Under the pieces are notes generated by a model. That model had not been told where the DNA came from. It worked only from the letters and a program-made list of their open reading frames with translations, and ran no database searches. From positions 22,257-86,256 of the forward strand of contig CADAQM010000005.1 in the NCBI GenBank assembly GCA_902790135.1: 64,000 nt of DNA. The letters are read 5' to 3'. Positions 25,184-33,851 of the stretch are shown in pieces (within the stretch, counting starts at the first letter, position 1; each line of letters starts with the position of its first letter). The stretch is from an uncultured Coriobacteriaceae bacterium (GTDB lineage Bacteria; Actinomycetota; Coriobacteriia; Coriobacteriales; Atopobiaceae). The position numbers and the translations under genes were made by a program.

Positions 25184-26050
25184 TTAGGACTTGGACCAGT
25201 TCTCCTGCAGGTACTGCAGGTCACCGTACCAGTACGCCGCAGTGCAGCCGCCATCGCAAAGAATGTCGGTGCCCGTGATGAAGGTTGCTTCAGGCCCCAT
25301 AAGAAAGGCGACAAGCGCGCCCATCTCGTCCACGGTACCAGCACGCTTGGCGGGCATGAGGTCGAGCATCTTGCGATAGCCCTCGCCGCGCGGACCGTTG
25401 AGCTCGTCAAACGCAAGCGGAGTCATGATGATGCCCGGGCTGATGGAGAACACGCGGGCGCCGCGCTTGCCCCACTCGCAAGCCTGGGCCTGCACGCGCA
25501 GCACGTTGCAGCGCTTGGCGTACTGGTAGGCGTGCAGCGTCGTACCGATAGCCTCCTCGGAGAGAAAGTCGAGGTCCAGCAGCTCCTCGGTTGGGGTCAT
25601 GGCCAGCGCCCAGTTCTGCTCCTGCGTGAGGGCGGGCAAGCGATGGCCGCTCTGGCTGGACACGACGACACCCGACCCGCCGGGGGCGATGACCTTGCCG
25701 AACTCCTCGAGCAGCACACTCGAGCCATAGAGGTCCACGCGCAGGATCTCGGCGATGGGCGCCTGGGAGGGGCTCACGCCACCCGCGCAGATGACGTTAG
25801 TGATGGGACCAAACTGCCGGCAATGCTCTATAACCGCAAGGATGTCCTCACGCTTGCCGAGGTCACACGCGACGCCCGTCGCCTCGAAGCCATCCTTGGC
25901 CAGGTCGCTCGCGATCCGGTCTGCCTTCTCCTGGGTGCGGCTGGTAACCACCAGATGCTTTCCCTGTGCCACGCGACGCGCGACGGCGATGCCGATACCA
26001 CCGGCTCCGACGAGGGCTACGACATCCTTCTGCTGCACGTTCTCCGTCAT
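25184..26050 (-). CDS. SDR-family oxidoreductase, paralogue of 2372-3223
   Basis: A 288-aa SDR. GAGGIG cofactor motif at residues 15-20, SSQSG around 131-135, catalytic Y175 and K179 in YQYAK. It shares the long TPTEEL insertion and ISPGI-MTP-AFDE block with the SDR at 2372-3223. The start at 26050 has an AAGGAG site; the longer open frame overlaps the upstream gene. Member of the six-gene operon controlled from the LysR divergent region. Confidence 0.87.
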   Translation of the reverse strand: MTENVQQKDVVALVGAGGIGIAVARRVAQGKHLVVTSRTQEKADRIASDLAKDGFEATGVACDLGKREDILAVIEHCRQFGPITNVICAGGVSPSQAPIAEILRVDLYGSSVLLEEFGKVIAPGGSGVVVSSQSGHRLPALTQEQNWALAMTPTEELLDLDFLSEEAIGTTLHAYQYAKRCNVLRVQAQACEWGKRGARVFSISPGIIMTPLAFDELNGPRGEGYRKMLDLMPAKRAGTVDEMGALVAFLMGPEATFITGTDILCDGGCTAAYWYGDLQYLQENWSKS

Positions 26051-26090
26051 TTCTGGCTCCTTTGCCCTTCGATTCCCTTGCCAACGTCTC

Positions 26091-27059
26091 TTACCTGAAG
26101 CCGTACTGTGCGTGAGGCACGTAGGGCTCCTCGAGGTAGGCCATCTCATCAGCCGTGAGCTTGAGGTAAAGCGCGGCAATGGCATCGTCGATGTACTTGG
26201 TCTTGCTTGCACCTACGAGTGGGCTTGTGACCACGGGCTTTGACAAGTTCCACGCCTGAGCGATCACGCTGGTAGATACGCCATAGCGTTCAGCCAGCTC
26301 CCACACGCGGCGGATGATTTCGGCATCGGCGTTGAGAACATACTCGTTCTGCAGCTTGGCGACACCGTCGGTGCGCTCGTCCTCCGGGCGCTTTGCAAAG
26401 ACGCCATGCGCGAGCGAGCTGAACGGGGTGCAGGCGATGCCCTGGTCGAGCAGCATCGGATGCATCTCCTTCTCCTCCTCGCGGTAGACCAGGTTGTACA
26501 TGTCCTGCATGGAGACGAACTTGGCCCAGCCGTGGCTCTCGGCGATCATGTTCATCTTCAGAAACTGCCAGGCGTACATGGCAGAGGCCCCAATGTAGAG
26601 CACCTTGCCGGAGCGCACGAGGTCGTTCAGGGCCTCCATCTGCTCCTCCATGGGCGTGTCGTGATCGAGGCGGTGCGGGATGTAGAGGTCGATGTAGTCG
26701 GTACCGAGGCGCTTGAGGCTCGCGTCCACCTCGCGGAAGAGCGTCTTGCGCGTGACGCCCTTGGCGTTGGTGCCCTCGTACATGGGGTAGTAGCTCTTGG
26801 TGGCGATGACGGCGTCGTCGCGCACGCCCATCTCGGCGATGACCTTGCCGAGGACCTCCTCAGAGACGCCCAGGCTGTAGTAGTTGGCCGTGTCAAAGAA
26901 GTTGATGCCCTGGTCCCAGGCGTAGCGGATGACCTTGCGGGCTTCGTCCTCGCCAAAGCGCACGTCGATGCCGCCGTTGCCGGGCTTGCCAAACCACATG
27001 CAGCCAAAGCAGATGCGGCTCACGTTGAGGCCGGTGTTTCCAAGTCGTGTGTACTCCAT
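26091..27059 (-). CDS. Aldo/keto reductase (YajO/beta-subunit-like)
   Basis: A 322-aa aldo/keto reductase with FFDTANYYSLG (Asp, Tyr), VIATKSYYP (Lys) and LYIPHRLD (His). It belongs to the group with the GRRVFLTG-free, potassium-channel-beta-like architecture, with C-terminal PLVGASKTKYI binding the cofactor phosphate. The start at 27059 is set by homology of MEYTRLGNTGL, the usual AKR beginning. Spacing is 34 bp to the CMD gene and 40 bp to the SDR gene. The substrate is unknown. Confidence 0.86.
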   Translation of the reverse strand: MEYTRLGNTGLNVSRICFGCMWFGKPGNGGIDVRFGEDEARKVIRYAWDQGINFFDTANYYSLGVSEEVLGKVIAEMGVRDDAVIATKSYYPMYEGTNAKGVTRKTLFREVDASLKRLGTDYIDLYIPHRLDHDTPMEEQMEALNDLVRSGKVLYIGASAMYAWQFLKMNMIAESHGWAKFVSMQDMYNLVYREEEKEMHPMLLDQGIACTPFSSLAHGVFAKRPEDERTDGVAKLQNEYVLNADAEIIRRVWELAERYGVSTSVIAQAWNLSKPVVTSPLVGASKTKYIDDAIAALYLKLTADEMAYLEEPYVPHAQYGFR

Positions 27060-27093
27060 GATCGCTCTCCCTTGCTTGTGACGATGTGCGCTT

Positions 27094-27873
27094 CTACTCG
27101 TGCTTGCCCGTGACCTCCTCGACCACCGCCATGGCATTGAGGCTGCGCGGATAGCCGATGAAGGGCACGTTGTTGCTGACCACCTGGATGAGGAACTCGC
27201 GGCCGTTGCCGCACTGCACGTTGGCTGCGGTGTGGCCACGCAGTTGGCTCTCGCAGCCGCCCTGTGCCGCGATGTAGCAGAAGGTGCACATCTCGCGCTC
27301 GGCGATGGTCAGACCGCCGCGGGTGTAGTAGTCGCCAAAGCAGTTGTCCACGAGCCAGTGGGCAATCTGCGGATAGTCGGGGTTGCCCTTGTCGTAGTAG
27401 CCACGCATATGCTCTCCGATGGCGGCAACATGCGCGCGCTCGCCTCCCTCGCGGCGACTCGGCTCGTCGGGCGTCGTGGTGGCCTGCTCGGGCAGGGGCA
27501 GCGCGATGCCACGACCCTCAAAGATCTCGTTCTTTGCCTTGAGGAAGGGGAAGGTGCGGCCGATGCCCAGGTAGGCGGTCGCCTGGTACACGAGCTCCTG
27601 GATGGCCGCAGGGTCCACGCCAACGTTGAGGGCGGCGTTGACCATGCCACGGAACTCGTCGATTCCCTGGCAGCCGATACAAGTGGCAAGCCAGCAGAGG
27701 AAGCGCTTGCGGTCGTCGAGCAACGGCGTGGCTGCCACCACATCATCAAAGGCGAAGTTGTCAAAACGCTCTATGAACTCCGGGTCGGTGCGCAGGAAGT
27801 CGGACACGTAGCCGGGAAACATACGCTCGTGGAAGGCCTGGGCGGCGTCGGTGAGCTGTGCGGTGTAGGACAT
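27094..27873 (-). CDS. Carboxymuconolactone-decarboxylase-family protein, two-domain
   Basis: A 259-aa protein with two AhpD/CMD-like halves. The first has LCWLATCIGCQGIDEFRG with a CxxC pair and the second has AEREMCTFCYIAAQGGCESQLRGHT with another CxxC pair. Family members are decarboxylases or thiol peroxidase-like enzymes; the paired CxxC motifs favour a redox role. The start at 27873 follows GAGAGGAA. It lies between flavodoxin and AKR genes in the LysR-linked operon, a frequent combination in anaerobes. Confidence 0.83.
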   Translation of the reverse strand: MSYTAQLTDAAQAFHERMFPGYVSDFLRTDPEFIERFDNFAFDDVVAATPLLDDRKRFLCWLATCIGCQGIDEFRGMVNAALNVGVDPAAIQELVYQATAYLGIGRTFPFLKAKNEIFEGRGIALPLPEQATTTPDEPSRREGGERAHVAAIGEHMRGYYDKGNPDYPQIAHWLVDNCFGDYYTRGGLTIAEREMCTFCYIAAQGGCESQLRGHTAANVQCGNGREFLIQVVSNNVPFIGYPRSLNAMAVVEEVTGKHE

Positions 27874-27945
27874 GCGAGGTTCCTCTCGTGAGTGATGGCG
27901 GTGGGATTCGCGCGGCACTGGAGCAGCAATCCGCGCAATGGGGCG

Positions 27946-28464
27946 CTAGGCCTTGATGGCCTTGCGGGCCCAGGCGACGGCCTTGCCGGTGGAGCGGGCG
28001 GAGTCGGCGCCGCGGATGGAGAGGCCGTCGACCACGTGCGCGGCAGGATAGCTGCGGCGAAGGTCGCCTACGCTGCCGCCCAGGCCGCTGCCCTCGTTGG
28101 TGCACAGGGGCGCGATGGTCACGCCGTCGAGGTCAAGTGCGTCGAGGAAGGTCTTGACGGCCATGGGCATGGTGCCCCACCAGTTGGGGTAGCCGAGCAC
28201 GATGGAATCCACGCCCTCCATGCTGGGCAGCGGCCCCTTAATGGCGGGACGCGCCTGCTCGCGCAACTCGCGCTTTGCCTGGTCGGTGGTGGCATAGTAG
28301 TCGGTCGGATAGGGCTCGACGGTGTCAATCTTGAAGAGCGTGGCGCCAAGGGCATCTGCGATGGCCTCGGCGAGAATCTCGGTGTTGCCCTTGGGCAGGT
28401 CGATGATCCCGCCGTTGCCGTAGTTCTGGCCGGCGCGGGAGTAGTAGGCGACGAGCGTTGACAT
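27946..28464 (-). CDS. Flavodoxin, second copy
   Basis: A 172-aa flavodoxin of the same length as the one at 6135-6653. Phosphate loop YYSRAGQNYGNGG, then GNTEILAEAIADALGA, aromatic loop PNWWGTMP, and CTNEGSG in place of THGGSG. First gene of the six-gene operon and divergent from the LysR gene, so it is likely the most directly controlled product. Probable electron donor for the reductases downstream. Confidence 0.88.
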   Translation of the reverse strand: MSTLVAYYSRAGQNYGNGGIIDLPKGNTEILAEAIADALGATLFKIDTVEPYPTDYYATTDQAKRELREQARPAIKGPLPSMEGVDSIVLGYPNWWGTMPMAVKTFLDALDLDGVTIAPLCTNEGSGLGGSVGDLRRSYPAAHVVDGLSIRGADSARSTGKAVAWARKAIKA

Positions 28465-28522
28465 GTGGTGCTCCTTCCTTCGATCTGTTCGTTGGCAGTA
28501 TCCTAACTTCATGAATGCTGAT

Positions 28523-28544
28523 GTACAATTCCGTTTAGTTGTAC
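28523..28544. promoter_or_regulatory. Probable LysR operator
   Basis: Inverted repeat GTACAA-N10-TTGTAC in the 121-bp divergent region between the flavodoxin and LysR genes. Size and position fit a LysR-type recognition site that controls both directions. Confidence 0.55.
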
Positions 28545-28585
28545 TTTGCATTAGTAGTTCTTATCATTTGAGAAAGGCATCGGCT

Positions 28586-29485
28586 ATGGAGCTGCGACAG
28601 GTCCAATACCTCTGCGCGGTTGTGGAAACGGGGTCGTTCACGCGCGCCGCCGAGCGTTGCCTCGTCTCGCAATCGGCTGTATCGCAGCAGGTAAAAGCCC
28701 TAGAAGCCGAACTTGGCTACGAGCTGCTGCATAGGCAGGGACGCAGCTTTACCATCACGCCTGCAGGCGAGCTCTTTGCACGGAAGGCCTCAAGCCTTCT
28801 CTCCCAGCTGGAGGACCTGCGTTTTGAGGCTGAGGGCGTGGCCAATGGCTGGGCTACCACGCTCTCGGTGGGATACCTCAACCGCTACGAGGGCTGGGAG
28901 GTGCAGGCAGCCGTGACCGCCTTCGCGGCGCGCCATCCACACATCCCGGTGCACGCCAAGGCGGGCAGCCACGACACGCTCTACCAGCTCATCCTGCGCC
29001 ATGATGTGGACGTGCTCTTCTCTGACCGCCGTCGCACTCTCTCTGACGCCTTTGTCAACCGCCACCTGTTTGACGGCTGGTGCTACGTAGAGGTCTCCGA
29101 GGCCTCGCCCGTCGCATGGGCAGACAGGCTCGCCGTGTCCGAGCTCAATAACCTCCCCTGTATCCTCATCGCCGGCGAAGATCAGGAGGAGGTCGAGCGC
29201 ACTTATTACCGTGACGTGCTGGGGTTCCGCTCCGAGCTTCTCTTTGCCCGGTCGCGCGAGGAGGGACGCATGATGGTGGCTGGCAACCGCGGTTTCATGC
29301 CCATCGAGATGCGCTCTCAGGGCGGACGATCCGGCTCTGCCATCCGCCGCATACCGCTTGTCGGACAGCAGGGACAACTCAAGAGCGAGTACTACTGCTA
29401 CTGGCCCAAGGACCGCAGCAATAGGCTCGTCGAGGAGTTTGCCGACATTCTGGCAGGCATGTTCGAGGGCGAGGACGAGCTCTGA
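28586..29485 (+). CDS. LysR-family transcriptional regulator
   Basis: A 299-aa LysR regulator. Winged HTH at residues 1-60 (MELRQVQYLCAVVETGSF, AVSQQVKALEAELGYELLHR) and a periplasmic-binding-like effector domain from about 88 on. The start at 28586 is the usual LysR beginning; a longer upstream frame is antisense to the flavodoxin. Divergent from the six-gene redox operon, it probably activates that operon in response to a substrate (inference). A terminator follows directly. Confidence 0.9.
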   Translation: MELRQVQYLCAVVETGSFTRAAERCLVSQSAVSQQVKALEAELGYELLHRQGRSFTITPAGELFARKASSLLSQLEDLRFEAEGVANGWATTLSVGYLNRYEGWEVQAAVTAFAARHPHIPVHAKAGSHDTLYQLILRHDVDVLFSDRRRTLSDAFVNRHLFDGWCYVEVSEASPVAWADRLAVSELNNLPCILIAGEDQEEVERTYYRDVLGFRSELLFARSREEGRMMVAGNRGFMPIEMRSQGGRSGSAIRRIPLVGQQGQLKSEYYCYWPKDRSNRLVEEFADILAGMFEGEDEL

Positions 29486-29490
29486 CACCC

Positions 29491-29523
29491 GCGGGAAACA
29501 GGTACCTGTCCCCTGTTTCCCGC
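29491..29523. terminator. Bidirectional terminator
   Basis: Perfect 12-bp arms GCGGGAAACAGG (29491-29502) and CCTGTTTCCCGC (29512-29523) with a 9-nt loop, between convergent LysR and mannose-6-phosphate-isomerase-like genes. It contains the REP-like ACAGGTACCTGT palindrome. Confidence 0.8.
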
Positions 29524-29542
29524 TCCCGCTCTGGTTGCGTTC

Positions 29543-31270
29543 CTAGCGCTGGCGCACGTATGCCTTGACGAACATGATCCGCTCCCCCTCGCGTTCGGGG
29601 CGGATGGTGTAGCGTCCGGCCGCCGCAGGCAGAACGAAGGTCTCCGCATAGTGCACGACAAAGGGCTCGAAGGCACCCGTTGGGCTCTCGATGACGGCCG
29701 AGCTGCCGTCCACTAAGTTGAGCATGTTTACGCCGTCCGTCGCATCGTGCTCCGTAACGCCACGCGAGGTGAAGCGCCGCGTCTCGATGAACTCCAGCTC
29801 ATGCAGGCCCGTGTGCTCCTCGAGGTAGCCGTCACCGTCGTGAACGACCCTAGTGGCATTCACCAAGTTCTCGCGCACCCAGTCGGTGGTGCGGCTCCAC
29901 TGGATGTTGACAAGGCCGTCGTCGATGTGGATGGGCCGAGGCAGGCCATCCAGGCCCAGACGGTCCCAGTCCCACATCTTGAAGGTGAAGTTGTAAGGTG
30001 TGGCCGAAATCTCCAGCACCATGGCATTGGCTGCCGAGCAGTGCAGCGTGCCCGCCGGGATGAGGAAGTGGTCGTGTTTCTTGGCCGGGAAGAGGTTGAC
30101 GTACTTCTCGGCAGGAAAGCTTGGGCCACCCTCCTGCGCCCAGCGCAGGTCGTGCTCGAAGGCGTCGCGGTCAACTCCGTCCTTGAGGCCGAGGTACACC
30201 CCGCCGCCCTCGCCGGCATCGAGGATGTAGTAGCTCTCGTCCTGGGTGTAGGTCATGCCAAAGTGGCTGCGGATGTACTCGGTGAGGGGATGCACTTGCA
30301 GCGAGAGGTTCTGGCCACCCATCGTGTCGAGGAAGTCGAAGCGGATGGGAAACACCGCGCCAAAGCGGCAGTACACGGGCATACCGAGAAGCTCGACGGG
30401 CCTCCACAGCACCAGGTCCTGCGCGGGGACCTCGATGCGCACGTCACCGATACGCAGGTAGAGACTGTTCTCCTCGGGCACGCCGTCGAAGGACCACGCA
30501 TAGTTGTCGGCAGTGGGATCAAGCCCACAGACCTCCTTCATCCACTGGCCACCCCAGACGCCCGGATCGAAGTAGGGCACCAGGCGGAAGGGTCCGCGAG
30601 CGACTTGCGCCAGGCCATCGCGCACGGCGGCACCGGTTGCCAGCTTCGGTTTGCCCTGGACGTTTGAGTCGAGGAAGAGGTCAACACGGTCGAAGACCTC
30701 AATCTTACGCTTGTCGGCGACCCGCCACTCCACGAAGTAGCCGCGCTTGATCTTGCGCAAGGCGTCCTCGTCCTCGTTGTGAGCGCGGAAGTTGGGTAGT
30801 CCGGCGCGGTAGCGCAGCTCGATCTCCCAGCGGGCGAGGTCGCAGTACACGAGCGTGTCCCCCTCGGCGACAAGACCTGCTCCCACACCATAGACGAGCG
30901 TGCGTCCATGCCCCGTGAGCTGCTCCTTTGCAGCTTCGAGAGCCGCAGGGTCGATGAAGTCCTCGAGCCTGCCGTAGTACATGACGCCACGCACGCGATC
31001 GTCGGTGAGATGCGGTCTCATGCGCTCAGTGAGCTCGTCGCCGTCGTAGAAGACGTCGTCCGAGACGATCACGGTATCTGGCTCAACCGCTTCGCGGACG
31101 AGCTCGAGAATCTCGTTGCCAACGCCTGGATAGCACTCGACCACCAGCGTGTGGTCGCTCAGCTTGGCAAGCTCAGCAAGCTTGGCAGCCACCGCCTCGG
31201 CACCCTCCCAGGCATCGTCATCGTGACCCGCGACGCGTGTCTCGGGATACTTGTCATAGTTCGTCATCAT
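29543..31270 (-). CDS. Class I mannose-6-phosphate isomerase-like protein with kinase-like N-terminus
   Basis: A 575-aa protein. The C-terminal about 330 residues are a type I ManA-like double cupin: metal ligands in LSLQVHPLTEYI and DESYYILDAGEG, then HFLIPAGTLHCSAAN. The N-terminal about 210 residues resemble a uridine-kinase-like fold; the place of a Walker A loop reads CYPGVGNEILELV, which lacks the GKT/S. It may therefore be a degenerate nucleotide-binding domain. Normal ManA is about 320-420 aa. Last gene of a three-gene unit with two cupin-type sugar-phosphate isomerases (6-bp gap). The substrate is probably a hexose or hexosamine phosphate, unproven. Confidence 0.78.
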   Translation of the reverse strand: MMTNYDKYPETRVAGHDDDAWEGAEAVAAKLAELAKLSDHTLVVECYPGVGNEILELVREAVEPDTVIVSDDVFYDGDELTERMRPHLTDDRVRGVMYYGRLEDFIDPAALEAAKEQLTGHGRTLVYGVGAGLVAEGDTLVYCDLARWEIELRYRAGLPNFRAHNEDEDALRKIKRGYFVEWRVADKRKIEVFDRVDLFLDSNVQGKPKLATGAAVRDGLAQVARGPFRLVPYFDPGVWGGQWMKEVCGLDPTADNYAWSFDGVPEENSLYLRIGDVRIEVPAQDLVLWRPVELLGMPVYCRFGAVFPIRFDFLDTMGGQNLSLQVHPLTEYIRSHFGMTYTQDESYYILDAGEGGGVYLGLKDGVDRDAFEHDLRWAQEGGPSFPAEKYVNLFPAKKHDHFLIPAGTLHCSAANAMVLEISATPYNFTFKMWDWDRLGLDGLPRPIHIDDGLVNIQWSRTTDWVRENLVNATRVVHDGDGYLEEHTGLHELEFIETRRFTSRGVTEHDATDGVNMLNLVDGSSAVIESPTGAFEPFVVHYAETFVLPAAAGRYTIRPEREGERIMFVKAYVRQR

Positions 31271-31276
31271 GGCCCT

Positions 31277-31822
31277 CTAGCGCTTCTCGAAGATAATCTC
31301 GTTGCCCGTGCGCTTGACGCGATACCCAAACTCCCGCTGCTCGACGGCTCCGTAATCGTGCCCGGATACGGTAGGCCAGCAGGCTCCCACCCAGAGCTCC
31401 TCGTCAGCCGACGTGTTCACGCAGCGATGCGCGACATGTCCGTCTATGTGGTGGAGCGACCCCTCGAACATACGCTCCGCCCACGTCTCGCCCTGCTCGT
31501 CCATGAGCAGGAGAAGCCCCTCGCCGCGCAGGCAGAAGTAGTACTCGGTGCAGTCGCGGTCCTCGTGGAAGTGGCCGCGCGTCATGTTGCATTCGCCGTT
31601 GGAGTCGATCGGCTTCATGACGGTAAGGCCCCAGAGCAGGTTACCCTTGATCTTGGGCCCCACGTCGTGGACATAGACCTCATACACCACGGGGTCGTCG
31701 TCGCGAGGGTTCTCGTAGAGCGCAGCCACCTCGTGGTAGCGCTTGACGGCATGGGTGACACCCTCCCCCTCGGGCACGCCCCTCATCAGGTGGTGGATGA
31801 TGGATGGGTCAATTACGTTCAT
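31277..31822 (-). CDS. Cupin-type phosphoglucose isomerase family protein
   Basis: A 181-aa cupin of the archaeal-type glucose-6-phosphate isomerase family (PF06560-like). The metal and substrate motif reads TRGHFHEDRDCTEYYFCLRG, with the two histidines, the glutamate and YY in their family positions, followed by HIDGHVAHRCVN. In a bacterium this is an accessory isomerase for a special sugar pathway. It is flanked by a second cupin isomerase and the ManA-like protein, all in one orientation with short gaps (6 and 33 bp). Confidence 0.82.
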   Translation of the reverse strand: MNVIDPSIIHHLMRGVPEGEGVTHAVKRYHEVAALYENPRDDDPVVYEVYVHDVGPKIKGNLLWGLTVMKPIDSNGECNMTRGHFHEDRDCTEYYFCLRGEGLLLLMDEQGETWAERMFEGSLHHIDGHVAHRCVNTSADEELWVGACWPTVSGHDYGAVEQREFGYRVKRTGNEIIFEKR

Positions 31823-31855
31823 GGGACTGTCTCCTTCATGGGTGCGCAGGCGCGC

Positions 31856-32635
31856 CTAGGGTTCGAAGCCTTGCCAGAGGCCTTGGGCCGTCTGGGGCTT
31901 GGACACAAACAGAAAGAGGTCGGGATTCTCGGCAAACTGCTGGTAGATGGGCACGCCTTGCCTGAGTCCGAACTCGACGTAGCTGCGCGGACGGCAAATC
32001 TCGAGCTCGGAGGGCTTGTAAGCAGGATTGGCCGCCCATGTGGTCTTGCCGTCTGAGCCCACCTGCGGGAACCAGGCGATGCCCCCGTGGGCGCGCACGT
32101 CATCGTAGTCGAAGCCGTAGTCGCGCACGCACCAGGCACCAAAGGTGAGATTTTGAGTCACGTCGCCCACAATGGTGGCATGGGCCCAGTCGGGCGGGAC
32201 GATGACGACGTCTCCCGGCTCGGCGTAGACCGCAAAGCAGCGGCCGGGGTCACCCTTCGCCGACTGCTGCATGTAGATGAAAGCTGCGCCACTCCAGATC
32301 TCGTAGACCTCGCAGGTAGACGCGCCGCACGACGGCGAAACGGCGTGGATGTGGCCCTGGGAGCGGACGGGTTCTTTGCCGAGCAGCCCCCTTGAGTAGG
32401 TGACCGCACCGTAGAGCAGATCGCGCTCGACCATGGCCGCCAGGTCATCTTCGCGGCCCACGTCCATGGATATGGCGTAGACCACCTCAGGACCCTCGCA
32501 GGAGGGGTCCCTCAGGGATGGGCGGATGGCATCAAGCGTTCTCAGCTCGGGTACGGGGCCAAATACCCCCTCGCCGTAGGCAAAGCCGAGTGGGTCGTAC
32601 GTGGCAGTGATGTCGAAACCGGGATAGAAGGACAT
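31856..32635 (-). CDS. Cupin-type phosphoglucose isomerase family protein, long form
   Basis: A 259-aa relative of the neighbouring cupin isomerase. The cupin core is RSQGHIHAVSPSCGASTCEVYEIWSGAAFIY, with an extra insert between the HxH and the glutamate, then PPDWAHATIV. An additional C-terminal stretch of about 60 residues (LEICRPRSYVEFGL) is not in the short form. The start at 32635 has a CAGGAA site. First gene of the three-gene isomerase unit. It may form a heteromer with the short form (inference). Confidence 0.75.
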   Translation of the reverse strand: MSFYPGFDITATYDPLGFAYGEGVFGPVPELRTLDAIRPSLRDPSCEGPEVVYAISMDVGREDDLAAMVERDLLYGAVTYSRGLLGKEPVRSQGHIHAVSPSCGASTCEVYEIWSGAAFIYMQQSAKGDPGRCFAVYAEPGDVVIVPPDWAHATIVGDVTQNLTFGAWCVRDYGFDYDDVRAHGGIAWFPQVGSDGKTTWAANPAYKPSELEICRPRSYVEFGLRQGVPIYQQFAENPDLFLFVSKPQTAQGLWQGFEP

Positions 32636-32828
32636 GGCCTGTTCCTGTGTATTGCTGCTAGACAAGTCACATCCTACGCCCAAAGAGGTTGGCGAATTAA
32701 GATGTTCCAATTTGGGACAACATCAGCCTTCGAAGCAGGGACATATGACAGCGACCTGTCCCCTTGTCACATGCCCCGCGCCTGCCCTCAAGGCTGCAGC
32801 GCTAAAATGGCCTCACCTGCAACAAACA

Positions 32829-32852
32829 CGCGTTGTCCGGGCTGACAACGCG
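32829..32852 (+). promoter_or_regulatory. Perfect 9-bp inverted repeat before moxR
   Basis: Arms CGCGTTGTC (32829-32837) and GACAACGCG (32844-32852), 6-bp centre, 25 bp before the MoxR start codon. A likely operator, or a 5' leader hairpin. Confidence 0.5.
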
Positions 32853-32877
32853 CCATACGCGTCGCGAAGGGACTGCC

Positions 32878-33837
32878 ATGCCTGACGTCACCTCCTATGC
32901 CTGGGCCCACAAGACCATGACCTCCATTGTGGGAAACATCGAGACGGTCCTGTTCGGAAAGACGACCGAGGTCAAGCTTGTCGTCGCGGCACTAGCAGCT
33001 GGTGGCCACGTGCTTCTCGAGGACGTCCCCGGCACGGGAAAGACGAGCCTCGCCTCGGCGCTCGCCAGCTCGGTGCGCTGCTACTACCGACGCATCCAGT
33101 TCACCCCAGACGTGATGCCCTCCGACATCAGCGGCTTCTACATCTACAACCAGAAGACCAACGACTTCGAGTTCAGGCCTGGCGCCGTCATGGCCAACAT
33201 CGTCCTAGCGGACGAGATCAACCGCGCCAGCCCCAAGACGCAGTCGGCCATGCTCGAAGCCATGGAGGAGGCGCAGGTCACCGTTGACGGAGAGACGCAC
33301 ACCCTCGCAAAGCCATTCTTTGTGATCGCCTCCCAGAACCCCATCGAGCATTACGGAACCTATCCCCTGCCCGAGGCACAGGTCGACCGCTTCATGTGTC
33401 GCCTGTCGCTCGGATACCCCAACCGCCAAAGCGAGCTAGCGATCCTCCGCCGCGACAAGGACGCAAAGACGAGGCTCGGCTCCGTTGCCACCGCCGTGGA
33501 TATCCTCAAGCTCCAGGACATAGTTAGTACCGTCACGGCAAGCGACGACGTGTGCAACTACATCCTCAACATCGTCGAGGCCACACGCAACTCACGCGAC
33601 CTTCTGCTTGGCTCCTCGCCCCGTGGCGGCCTGGCCACACTCGCACTAGCCCGCGCCTGGGCTCTCTTCCAAGGGCGCAGCCACATAACCGTTGACGACA
33701 TCAAGTTCCTCGCCCCCTACACGCTGAAGCATCGTCTCATCCTCACGGCAGAGGCCCATGCGAAGGGAAAGACCGTGACTTCGGTCTTCGACAGAATCCT
33801 TGACAACACGCCCGTTCCTCTTGGCCCCAAGCGCTAG
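32878..33837 (+). CDS. MoxR-family AAA+ ATPase
   Basis: A 319-aa MoxR ATPase. Walker A PGTGKTS (51-57), Walker B VLADEINRAS near 117, sensor 1 ASQNPIEHYGTYPLPEAQ, arginine finger in VDRFMCRL and sensor 2 in SPRGGLAT. Members act as chaperone-like ATPases with DUF58/VWA partners. The start at 32878 follows AAGGGA. It leads a three-gene unit MoxR, DUF58, DUF4129-type membrane protein, a conserved actinobacterial arrangement tied to cell envelope or stress functions. Confidence 0.9.
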   Translation: MPDVTSYAWAHKTMTSIVGNIETVLFGKTTEVKLVVAALAAGGHVLLEDVPGTGKTSLASALASSVRCYYRRIQFTPDVMPSDISGFYIYNQKTNDFEFRPGAVMANIVLADEINRASPKTQSAMLEAMEEAQVTVDGETHTLAKPFFVIASQNPIEHYGTYPLPEAQVDRFMCRLSLGYPNRQSELAILRRDKDAKTRLGSVATAVDILKLQDIVSTVTASDDVCNYILNIVEATRNSRDLLLGSSPRGGLATLALARAWALFQGRSHITVDDIKFLAPYTLKHRLILTAEAHAKGKTVTSVFDRILDNTPVPLGPKR

Positions 33838-33851
33838 AGCTGCTGAATACC

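Noticed and set aside
18930-32770. GGGGACAG...CTGTCCCC motifs (18930, 29500, 32738) as one regulatory site
   Set aside because: They differ in arm length and position and two are at terminators; this resembles a common REP-type sequence rather than an operator.
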